Below the pieces are notes generated by a model, which was given only the letters and a program-made list of their open reading frames with translations, was not told where the DNA came from and made no database searches. A program made the translations under genes and the position numbers. From Bacillota bacterium (GTDB lineage: Bacteria > Bacillota > Clostridia > Christensenellales > Aristaeellaceae): a stretch of DNA of 11,031 nucleotides. The stretch lies in NCBI GenBank assembly GCA_023402355.1, contig JAEXCG010000168.1, forward strand, positions 1 through 11,031, in the 5' to 3' direction. Positions 1 to 5,741 of the stretch are shown piece by piece (position 1 is the stretch's first letter; each line of letters starts with the position of its first letter).

Positions 1-1376
1 ATGATGGACTTGCCCTCCCTGGCCATGTTCATGATGAGCTGGTAGATCTCGAACTTGGCGCCTACGTCGATGCCGCGCGTGGGTTCGTCCAGCAGGAAGA
101 TTTCCGGCTCGGTCAGCATCCAGCGGCCGAAGATCACCTTCTGCTGGTTGCCGCCCGACAGCGAGCGGATCTTGGTCGACTGGGTGGGCGTCTTGATGCT
201 CATCGCCTGAATCGACCAGTCCGTCTTTTCCGCCATCTTCCTGTCGCTGAGGAATGCCTTGCCGGCGCGGCACTTCTTGAGGCAGGAGATGACCGTGTTT
301 TCACGGATGCTCAGGATGCCGAAGATGCCCGTCGCGCGCCGCTCCTCCGTCACCATCGCAAAGCCGTTGGCGATGGATTCCTTGGGCGAGCGGTTCCCGA
401 TCCGCTTGTCGTTCATGGTGATCTCGCCGCTCCTGCGCGTGGCGCTGCCGAACAGGTTTTCCAGCAGCTCGGTGCGGCCTGAGCCGTCCAGCCCCGCGAC
501 GCCGAGAATTTCGCCCTTTTTCAGGTCGAACGACACGTCCTTCAGGTGCGAGTACGTGGCCGACAGGTTCTTGACCTTGAGCACGGTCTTTTCCTGCACC
601 TCGTAGTCCCGGGGCGGGAAGCGGTTCGTCAGCTCGCGGCCCACCATCAGGCGGATGATCTCGTTCATCGTCAGATCCTGCGCGGCCTTCGTCGCCACCC
701 ACTGGCCGTCGCGCATGATCGTAACCTCGTCCGAAATTCGCAGGATTTCTTCCATCTTATGAGAGATATAGATGATGCCGCAGCCCCTGTCACGGAGCAT
801 GTTGATGATCCTGAACAGGTGCTCCACCTCCTGCTCCGTGAGGGACGACGTCGGTTCGTCGAACACGATGACCTTGGAGTGGAACGAAACCGCCTTGGCG
901 ATCTCCACCATCTGCCGCTGCGATACCGGCATGGTGCTCATGATCGTCTTGGGGTTGACGGCGATATCCAGTTCCTTGAAGATCGCCATCGTGTCGTCGT
1001 ACATCTTCTTTTCTGACACGAAGGGCATCCCCTTCATCTTCGGGTAACGCCCCAGCCAGATGTTGTCCATGACGCTGCGCTTGAGCGCCTGGTTGAGCTC
1101 CTGATGCACCATCGCCACGCCGTTGTCCAGCGCTTCGCGCGACGATTTGAAGTTGATTTCCTTGCCCTCTAAAAAAAAGTGCCCCTCGTCCTTGACGTAC
1201 ATGCCGAACAGGCACTTCATCAGCGTCGACTTGCCCGCGCCGTTTTCGCCCATCAGCGCGTGCACCGTGCCCGCCTTTACCGTCAGGGACACCTTGTCCA
1301 GCGCCTTGACGCCGGGGAATGTCTTGCTGATCCCCTCGATCCGAAGCAACGGCGTCTGATCGGTCTTGCCTTCCAT
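1..1376 (-). CDS. mglA: Galactose/methyl galactoside ABC transporter ATP-binding protein MglA (partial, C-terminus off the left edge)
   Basis: This is the tandem-ATPase subunit that energises uptake of galactose and methyl-galactosides with MglB and the permease MglC on the cytoplasmic face. 458 codons are present; E. coli MglA has 506 residues, so roughly the last 50 are missing. The N-terminal ATPase half shows Walker A GENGAGKS (residues 43-50), Walker B VIVFDEPTSSLT around D173/E174 and a degenerate signature near MPVSQRQ (149-155). The C-terminal half has a Walker A in which Lys is replaced by Arg (GLDGSGRTE, about 295-303), the signature LSGGNQQK (406-413) and LLDEPTRGIDVGAKFEIYQL. Asymmetry between the two sites is normal for MglA/RbsA-type proteins. 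Stretches such as GCGIIYISHKMEE and GFAMVTEERR closely match E. coli MglA as I recall it. The ATG at 1374-1376 is preceded by AAGGAG (1387-1392) at a 10-base spacing. It lies downstream of mglB in the usual mglB-mglA order, but 327 bases apart. Confidence 0.93.
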   Translation of the reverse strand, partial: MEGKTDQTPLLRIEGISKTFPGVKALDKVSLTVKAGTVHALMGENGAGKSTLMKCLFGMYVKDEGHFFLEGKEINFKSSREALDNGVAMVHQELNQALKRSVMDNIWLGRYPKMKGMPFVSEKKMYDDTMAIFKELDIAVNPKTIMSTMPVSQRQMVEIAKAVSFHSKVIVFDEPTSSLTEQEVEHLFRIINMLRDRGCGIIYISHKMEEILRISDEVTIMRDGQWVATKAAQDLTMNEIIRLMVGRELTNRFPPRDYEVQEKTVLKVKNLSATYSHLKDVSFDLKKGEILGVAGLDGSGRTELLENLFGSATRRSGEITMNDKRIGNRSPKESIANGFAMVTEERRATGIFGILSIRENTVISCLKKCRAGKAFLSDRKMAEKTDWSIQAMSIKTPTQSTKIRSLSGGNQQKVIFGRWMLTEPEIFLLDEPTRGIDVGAKFEIYQLIMNMAREGKSI

Positions 1377-1386
1377 CTGCGCTTCT

Positions 1387-1392
1387 CTCCTT
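1387..1392 (-). promoter_or_regulatory. Ribosome binding site of mglA
   Basis: AAGGAG on the minus strand sits 10 bases before the ATG at 1376. It shows that mglA has its own initiation site, as expected when the upstream gene mglB ends more than 300 bases away and translational coupling is impossible. Confidence 0.75.
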
Positions 1393-1440
1393 CCATGGGA
1401 GACGAATTTCGTATGCGGCCCCATGGCCCAGCCTGAAACT

Positions 1441-1676
1441 GCGCGGAGGGGCAATGCCCCTCCGCGCGTAACGCGTCGACAAAGTGGCGTACGCCACTTT
1501 GTCGAGTTTACGGGTGATTTTTTCACTCCGCAAAACTGCGTTTTGCTCCGGAAAAAGCCCCGCCCGCCCGGCAAAGCCGGGCGATACGATTGCAGTCTTG
1601 CAGACGGCTTTTGGTTTCTCTGCCTTCGATGGCTTTGTCAACATTCTGTGCGCGGAGGGGCAATGCCCCTCCGCGC
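1441..1676. repeat. Composite palindromic element (MITE-like or REP/BIME-like) between mglB and mglA
   Basis: This fills most of the 327-base gap between mglB and mglA. Its two ends are the same perfect 27-base palindrome (arms GCGCGGAGGGGCA, one central base) at 1441-1467 and 1650-1676. The symmetry goes further. Moving inward from each end there is the palindrome, exactly 7 unrelated bases, then GTCGACAAAG (1475-1484, left) or GTTGACAAAG (1633-1642 read on the minus strand, right). That makes imperfect terminal inverted repeats of about 44 bases around a 236-base unit. Inside lie a 30-base perfect palindrome and smaller stem-loops at 1514-1526 (GTGA/TCAC), 1530-1546 (GCAAAAC/GTTTTGC) and 1565-1583 (CGCCCGGC/GCCGGGCG). 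I see no convincing coding region and no clear target-site duplication. A short non-autonomous mobile element or a family of structured intergenic repeats would both fit. Confidence 0.7.
1476..1505. repeat. Perfect 30-base palindrome inside the intergenic element
   Basis: The two 15-base arms (TCGACAAAGTGGCGT and its exact reverse complement) meet with no spacer, centred between 1490 and 1491. In RNA of either strand it would fold into a long hairpin with a small loop, and in DNA it could extrude a cruciform. No T-tract follows on the minus strand, so it is not a standard terminator for mglB. Confidence 0.85.
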
Positions 1677-1703
1677 GCTGTACATTATTGAACTACGAGG
1701 GGA

Positions 1704-2771
1704 TCAGTTGCCCTCACCGGTGTACACGCCGTAGGGGATCGCGACCTTCCAGCCGTCTTCCACAACGTACGCCTCGTTGAGGCCCTCGAACATGTCCTTG
1801 CCGTTCATCAGGTTGCCCGCGATCGTCGTGATGGCGTCCGCCATGCCGATGGCATCCTGCTTGATGGTGCCGGTCATGTAGCCGGAGGCGATCAGGTCCT
1901 TCGCGGTGTCGGTCGCGTCGACGCCGAACACCGGGATGGTCTTGGTGCCTTCCTGGCCGTTGTTGTAGCCCGCGTTCTGCAGCGCGTTCACGGCGCCCAG
2001 CGCCATGTCGTCGTTGTTGGCGATGACCAGCTCGACCATGTTGCCGTTCGCCTCGTTGTACTGCGCGAGGATGGTCTGCATGTAGTCAAAGGACGCCTGG
2101 TTGGACCACGTGCCGTTCTGGTCTACGAGGTACTTGTTGTCGTTGCTCTCGTCGTAGAACTTGAGCTCCGGCTTGCCCGCCGCGACCAGCACCTTGTTGG
2201 CGTCTTCCACGCCGTACTTGGTGCGCGCGATGGCTTCCTGGTTGGCCTCGTCGCCCTTGAACATGACGTAGCTGATGACGCCGTCGCCGTTGAGGTCGAG
2301 CGCGTCGTAGTTCGCCACGACGTAGTCGCCGATCATCTTGCCCTGCATGATGCCGGCCTCTTCGTAGTTGGTGCCGACGAACACGCACTTGTCATAGCTC
2401 TTGACGATGTCCTCGGACACGGAGCGGTTGAAGAACACCAGCGGGATGTCCGCGGCCTTCGCCATGTCGACGACGTTCTGCGCGATGCCGTCCGCGCCGG
2501 TCTCGCAGATGTTCACGGCCAGCAGGCCCGCTTTGCTCGCGATGGCGGTGGAAATCTGGTCGGTCTGCGTCGCCTGGGTGGCGTTCGCGTCGTTGTCCAC
2601 GAACGCGATGTTCGCGCCCTTGAGCGCGTCGTTCAGGGCCGCGCGCACGCTGGAAAGATACACGTCGCTGAACGTGTACCAGAACACGTACGCATCGCCT
2701 TCGGCCAGCGCCGTGGCGCCCAGGCCGAGCGCCAGGCTCAGCGCCAATACCAGAGCAAGGATCTTTTTCAT
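1704..2771 (-). CDS. mglB: Galactose/methyl-galactoside-binding protein MglB
   Basis: This is the extracytoplasmic sugar-binding protein that delivers galactose, glucose or methyl-galactosides to MglA/MglC. It has 355 residues (E. coli 332). A signal peptide (residues 1 to about 23) ends in ATALA, which suits signal peptidase I; it contains no lipobox cysteine. The calcium-loop motif DLNGDGVIS (159-167) matches the EF-hand-like loop of E. coli MglB. Likely sugar contacts by alignment from memory are D36, N115 in FFNRSVS, R183, W222, N253 in IANNDDM and D285 in VFGVDA. The E. coli His152 position appears to be N177. The ATG at 2769-2771 follows AAAGGAG at a 9-base spacing. It is the first gene of the mgl operon, with its own promoter and a leader of about 230 bases. 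The hairpin at 1650-1676, 27 bases beyond its stop codon, could protect the mRNA 3' end. A glucose-preferring MglB-like protein is possible, but the family is clear. Confidence 0.93.
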   Translation of the reverse strand: MKKILALVLALSLALGLGATALAEGDAYVFWYTFSDVYLSSVRAALNDALKGANIAFVDNDANATQATQTDQISTAIASKAGLLAVNICETGADGIAQNVVDMAKAADIPLVFFNRSVSEDIVKSYDKCVFVGTNYEEAGIMQGKMIGDYVVANYDALDLNGDGVISYVMFKGDEANQEAIARTKYGVEDANKVLVAAGKPELKFYDESNDNKYLVDQNGTWSNQASFDYMQTILAQYNEANGNMVELVIANNDDMALGAVNALQNAGYNNGQEGTKTIPVFGVDATDTAKDLIASGYMTGTIKQDAIGMADAITTIAGNLMNGKDMFEGLNEAYVVEDGWKVAIPYGVYTGEGN

Positions 2772-3003
2772 GGCTAAAATCTCCTTTAGATTTTTTTATT
2801 TTCACGCGGTTGCCTCCGCGCAAAAACCGGGCAAAGCGAAACGTATATATCGTGAGTCACCGCGCAATGGATGCTTTTGGGGCTTTTTTAAGGCTCGAAA
2901 GCGTCCATTGTTTTCTTTTTGGCTGTGTAACAAACGTATTCTTTTTTTGCCGTCGGATCGTTTGACAGGGTACACCGGGTGTCTATTTTTTCCACGCCCG
3001 ATG
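2772..3003 (-). other. mglB 5' untranslated leader with stem-loops
   Basis: About 230 bases separate the predicted transcription start (near 3002-3003) from mglB. They contain short hairpins at 2996-3006 (GCCC/GGGC, at the predicted start point), 2972-2982 (ACACC/GGTGT) and 2805-2820 (CGCGG/CCGCG, shortly before the ribosome binding site), plus a longer stem-loop at 2865-2910. I see no recognisable riboswitch family and no convincing coding region. A leader this long could carry post-transcriptional control, but no specific mechanism can be read from the sequence. Confidence 0.5.
2865..2910. repeat. Inverted repeat / stem-loop in the mglB leader
   Basis: The arms at 2865-2877 (CAATGGATGCTTT) and 2898-2910 (AAAGCGTCCATTG) pair at 12 of 13 positions. 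The odd pair is G-U on the plus strand and a C-A mismatch on the minus strand. On the plus strand the stem is followed directly by TTTTCTTTTT (2911-2920), which gives a terminator-like shape. No plus-strand gene ends here, so the role is unclear. Confidence 0.6.
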
Positions 3004-3008
3004 GGCAT

Positions 3009-3037
3009 ATCATAACACCAGTTTTGGAAAAAGTCAA
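3009..3037 (-). promoter_or_regulatory. Sigma-A type promoter of the mglBA operon
   Basis: On the minus strand, -35 TTGACT (3037-3032) and -10 TATGAT (3014-3009) are separated by exactly 17 bases. This is the only strong promoter found upstream of mglB. It predicts a start near 3002. I found no convincing catabolite-repression (cre) box around it. Confidence 0.8.
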
Positions 3038-3131
3038 CTAAATCCTGTGGACTTTATCGTGCCTCTTGCGCCATACTTTCGCCACATTCATGTCATAATT
3101 CCACAAAATTCTTCTCTTGTATTTTGGACAT

Positions 3132-3168
3132 AAAAAACGAAGCCGCGGAAAATTCGCAGCTTCGTTTT
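3132..3168 (-). terminator. Rho-independent terminator of htpG
   Basis: Perfect 10-base arms at 3159-3168 and 3134-3143 (AAAACGAAGC and GCTTCGTTTT) enclose a 15-base loop that can itself form three GC pairs. On the minus strand the stem runs into a T-tract (3137-3132). It starts 14 bases after the htpG stop codon and separates htpG from the mgl promoter. Confidence 0.88.
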
Positions 3169-3182
3169 AAAAGAAATTTTTT

Positions 3183-5057
3183 TTATTTTTCAGCCGCCAG
3201 CTCGCACAGCTTCATCGAGCGCTTGAGGAAAGCGGTCATCTGCTCGGGCGACAGCGGCGCGCGCGACAGCTCGGCCAGGTCGTAAACCTGGCTGGCGATC
3301 ATCCGCTGGCGCTCGCCCTCCTCGCCCGTGGAAAGGGCCGCGACGACGGGGTTCTTGCTGTTGAGCACCAGGGTGTAGTCGTCCGGCAGGGAAAAGCCCT
3401 TCTCGCCGTACAGGCGCGACATATCCTTAAAGCGGCGGGTCTGCTCGTCCTCCAGCAGCATGGCGGGCAGCTCCGCGTCGCGCAGGGCCTGAAGCTCCAC
3501 CTTCAGCGCCTCCATGCCCGTGGCCTCGCGGAACAGCTTCGTCAGCTTGTCCGCGTCCAGCGCGGGGGCCTCGGCGCCCTCCTCCTTGAGGGCGGTCAGA
3601 TCCGCGTCCACGCGGCAGAACTTGAGCTTGCCGTCCTTCTGGCCGGAATACTCCATGAAGGAGACGAAGTTCACGTCGATGGGCGTGTCGAGCACCACCA
3701 CGTCGATCTGCTGATCGCGGTACAGCTTGATCATCGCGTCCTGGCGGCTCTCGTCCGTGGTGTAGAGCACCTTGTCCGGGGCCTTTTCCTTGTTCGCCTC
3801 GATGTACTCCGAAAGCGTGAGGAAGCGGCCGTCCACGGTCTTATAGAGCAGCACGTCCTTCATGCGCTCGTTGAACTTCTCGTCGCGCATGCAGCCGTAC
3901 TTGATGAAGGGGTGAATGTCCGGCCAGTACTTTTCAAAGGAGGGCCGGTCGGTGTTGAACATGCCGGTCAGGCGGTCCGCCACCTTCTTGGTGATGTGTC
4001 CGCTGATCTTGCGCACGTAGCCGTCGTTTTGCAGGAACGAACGCGAGACGTTGAGCGGCAGGTCGGGGCAGTCGATGACGCCCTTGAGCAGCATCAGGAA
4101 CTCGGGGATGACCTCCTTGATGTTGTCGGCGACGAACACCTGACCGCTGAACAGCTTGATCTGTCCCTCCATGCCGCCAAAATCCTGCTTGAGCTTGGGG
4201 AAGTAGAGGATGCCCTTGAGCTTGAAGGGATAGTCAACATTCAGATGCACCCAGAAGAGCGGGTCCTCGTACTCGCGGAACACCTTGCGGTAGAATGCCT
4301 TGTACTCGTCCTCCGTGCAGTCGGAGGGGTTCTTGAGCCACAGCGGATGGGTGTCGTTGATGGGCTTGGGCGCCTCCGGCTCCTTCTCGCCCTCCGCTTC
4401 ATCTCCCTCGGCCTTGGGCTCCTCTTCCTTCTTTTCTTCCTCCGGCTTGATCTCATCCAGGAAGATGGGCGTCTGCATGAACGCGCAGTAACGCTCCAGC
4501 ACCTCGCGCACGCGGTAGGGGCGCACGAACTCCTCCTCGCCCTCGGCGATGTCCAGGGTGATGCAGGTGCCGCGGCGGTCCCAGTCGCTGCCCTCCACGG
4601 TGTATTCCATGCCGTCCTCGCTCACCCAGCGCACGGCCGCGGCGCCCGGCTGGTAAGAGAGGGTGTCGATCGTCACCTTGGTAGAAACCATGAACGCGGA
4701 GTAGAAGCCCAGGCCGAAGTGGCCGATGATGCCGCCGTCCTTGTCCTTGTCGTCGTACTGCTTGAGGAATTCCTCCGCGCCGGAGAAGGCCACCTGGCCG
4801 ATGTACTTTTCGACCTCCTCGGCGGTCATGCCGATGCCGTTGTCGATGAAGCGCAGCTGCTTCTTCGCGGCGTCCACCTCGACGTGCACCTCGTAGCCGT
4901 CCTGCTCGCCGCTGGCGATCTTCATCTTGGTGATGGCGTCGCACCCGTTGCTCACCAGCTCGCGGATGAAGATGTCCTTGTCCGAATACAGCCACTTCTT
5001 GATGACGGGCATGATATTTTGCGCATGAATCGACACGCTTCCGGTTTTCTTTACCAT
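3183..5057 (-). CDS. htpG: HSP90-family molecular chaperone HtpG
   Basis: This is a cytosolic ATP-dependent chaperone that works as a homodimer on stressed client proteins. It has 624 residues, the same length as E. coli HtpG. The N-terminal GHKL ATPase shows FIRELVSNGCDAITK (E33, N37, D40), IDNGIGM (71-77) and IGHFGLGFYSAFMVS (111-125). The middle domain carries LPLNVSRSFLQND with the catalytic-type arginine R339. The C-terminal dimerisation region follows. Between the ATPase and middle domains lies a Glu/Lys-rich stretch (about 205-231) followed by PLWLKNPSDCTEDEY, recalling the charged linker of eukaryotic Hsp90. The start at 5057 is chosen over an in-frame ATG at 5132. MVKKTGSVSIHAQ matches how the family begins, and GGGAGG lies 8 bases upstream. 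The 5132 start lies upstream of the predicted transcription start, with the promoter inside the would-be coding region. It is transcribed alone, with a CIRCE operator upstream and a terminator downstream. Confidence 0.95.
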   Translation of the reverse strand: MVKKTGSVSIHAQNIMPVIKKWLYSDKDIFIRELVSNGCDAITKMKIASGEQDGYEVHVEVDAAKKQLRFIDNGIGMTAEEVEKYIGQVAFSGAEEFLKQYDDKDKDGGIIGHFGLGFYSAFMVSTKVTIDTLSYQPGAAAVRWVSEDGMEYTVEGSDWDRRGTCITLDIAEGEEEFVRPYRVREVLERYCAFMQTPIFLDEIKPEEEKKEEEPKAEGDEAEGEKEPEAPKPINDTHPLWLKNPSDCTEDEYKAFYRKVFREYEDPLFWVHLNVDYPFKLKGILYFPKLKQDFGGMEGQIKLFSGQVFVADNIKEVIPEFLMLLKGVIDCPDLPLNVSRSFLQNDGYVRKISGHITKKVADRLTGMFNTDRPSFEKYWPDIHPFIKYGCMRDEKFNERMKDVLLYKTVDGRFLTLSEYIEANKEKAPDKVLYTTDESRQDAMIKLYRDQQIDVVVLDTPIDVNFVSFMEYSGQKDGKLKFCRVDADLTALKEEGAEAPALDADKLTKLFREATGMEALKVELQALRDAELPAMLLEDEQTRRFKDMSRLYGEKGFSLPDDYTLVLNSKNPVVAALSTGEEGERQRMIASQVYDLAELSRAPLSPEQMTAFLKRSMKLCELAAEK

Positions 5058-5099
5058 ATATACAACCTCCCTGGTGATCGTATTTTCCTTACGGGCCCT

Positions 5100-5128
5100 A
5101 TTGTAGTACCCGCCGGGCCGCGTGTCAA
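5100..5128 (-). promoter_or_regulatory. Sigma-A type promoter of htpG
   Basis: A consensus -35 TTGACA (5128-5123) and a -10 TACAAT (5105-5100) are separated by 17 bases on the minus strand. The predicted start near 5093 gives a leader of about 36 bases with a good ribosome binding site. Confidence 0.88.
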
Positions 5129-5135
5129 GCATTTT

Positions 5136-5162
5136 TTAGCACTCAATCGTCACGAGTGCTAA
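5136..5162. promoter_or_regulatory. CIRCE element (HrcA operator)
   Basis: A perfect copy of the CIRCE consensus is present: TTAGCACTC (5136-5144), nine bases, then GAGTGCTAA (5154-5162). CIRCE binds the heat-shock repressor HrcA, which usually controls groESL and dnaK operons. Here the nearest gene is htpG, whose -35 box begins 7 bases away, so this htpG probably belongs to the HrcA regulon. No groESL or dnaK gene is nearby. Confidence 0.95.
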
Positions 5163-5371
5163 CAAAATTGTACGGCGGTCAGTCCAGCGTCCCCCTCCGG
5201 CCTTCAGATGCGCCTGTTTCATATATGCTCGAACAAAAAGCAATTTTTTGCATAGGAAATCAACGCCTCGTGGACGAACTATCGCAGCATCGGTGATCCC
5301 GAACGCTTTGGTCTTCCACACGCGTCAAATGGAATGACACGGCACATTAAAAAAGACGAGGTGAAATAGTC

Positions 5372-5632
5372 ATGTGCAGGGACTTTTCTTCGATCCTCCT
5401 ATCCCGTCTCCTGTCTCTTTGTCAGGCGCGCGGCATCTCCGTCAACAAGCTGGCGGGCATGAGCGGGCTGAGCCAGACAACGCTGAACAGCTTTATTCAC
5501 GGTCAGTCCAAAAACCCCACCATCAGAACGCTTCATAAAATGGCAAACGGCTTTGGCATGACCCTCGCGGAGTTTCTCGATTTCCCGGAGCTGAACCGCT
5601 TTTCGTTCGACGACGACCGGGAAGACCCTTAG
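5372..5632 (+). CDS. Small XRE/Cro-cI family HTH transcriptional regulator
   Basis: This 86-residue protein is almost entirely one DNA-binding domain. The Cro/cI-type helix-turn-helix spans about residues 8-70, with GISVNKLAGMSGLSQTTLNS forming the turn and recognition helices and TIRTLHKMANGFGMTLAEFL the closing helices. The tail is short and acidic (FDDDREDP), with no sensor or dimerisation domain. The start at 5372 has GAGGTG 8 bases upstream. It stands alone on the plus strand and converges with the M20 amidohydrolase gene. I see no clear promoter or self-operator in the 209 bases upstream. Its targets are unknown; similar small XRE proteins occur widely in Clostridia, on chromosomes and on mobile elements. 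Confidence 0.85.
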   Translation: MCRDFSSILLSRLLSLCQARGISVNKLAGMSGLSQTTLNSFIHGQSKNPTIRTLHKMANGFGMTLAEFLDFPELNRFSFDDDREDP

Positions 5633-5682
5633 GCTTCCGAACCCGAAAGAAAGGGCGGCTTGCAGGCGTCACACCTTTTTTC

Positions 5683-5721
5683 AAAAAGCGGCGTCGGGCT
5701 CAGCCGAGCCCGGCGCCGCTT
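5683..5721 (-). terminator. Rho-independent terminator of the M20 amidohydrolase gene
   Basis: The 15-base arms at 5686-5700 and 5707-5721 (AAGCGGCGTCGGGCT against AGCCCGGCGCCGCTT) pair fully with one non-Watson-Crick position, around a 6-base loop. On the minus strand the stem is followed by a T-run (5687-5683). It starts 20 bases after the M20 stop codon. On the plus strand there is no T-run after the stem, so it would be a weaker stop for the convergent regulator gene. Confidence 0.87.
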
Positions 5722-5741
5722 GATCCTGCCGCTTCCCCGTT

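Noticed and set aside
1441..1676. CRISPR-like array, because two identical 27-base repeats are present
   Set aside because: There are only two copies, 182 bases apart, each fully palindromic, with no regular spacers and no cas genes nearby.
1441..1676. Rho-independent terminator between mglB and mglA
   Set aside because: The stems are strong, but no T-tract follows any of them on the minus strand, so they do not have the usual terminator form.
1366..1780. Plus-strand open frames across the mglB-mglA spacer
   Set aside because: They run through perfect palindromes and into the antisense strand of mglB, with no ribosome binding site or recognisable domain.
2802..3008. A 68-codon minus-strand frame in the mglB leader
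   Set aside because: Its ATG lies at or before the predicted transcription start and has no ribosome binding site. The composition is very basic and resembles no family I know.
2960..3040. Catabolite-repression (cre) site near the mglB promoter
   Set aside because: A partial match around 2955-2968 (TGTCAAACGATCCG on the minus strand) is out of register with the consensus by one base, so I do not call it.
5058..5132. Longer htpG start adding 25 residues
   Set aside because: The extra stretch contains the htpG promoter and would begin upstream of the predicted transcription start. The start at 5057 has a proper ribosome binding site and matches the family N-terminus.
3912..5162. A 416-codon open frame on the plus strand, opposite htpG
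   Set aside because: It is antisense to the well-supported htpG, has low-complexity leucine/valine/histidine-rich composition typical of reverse reading of GC-rich genes, and runs through the CIRCE element and promoter.
5136..5321. A 61-codon minus-strand frame upstream of htpG
   Set aside because: It ends inside the CIRCE operator, lacks a convincing ribosome binding site and resembles no family.
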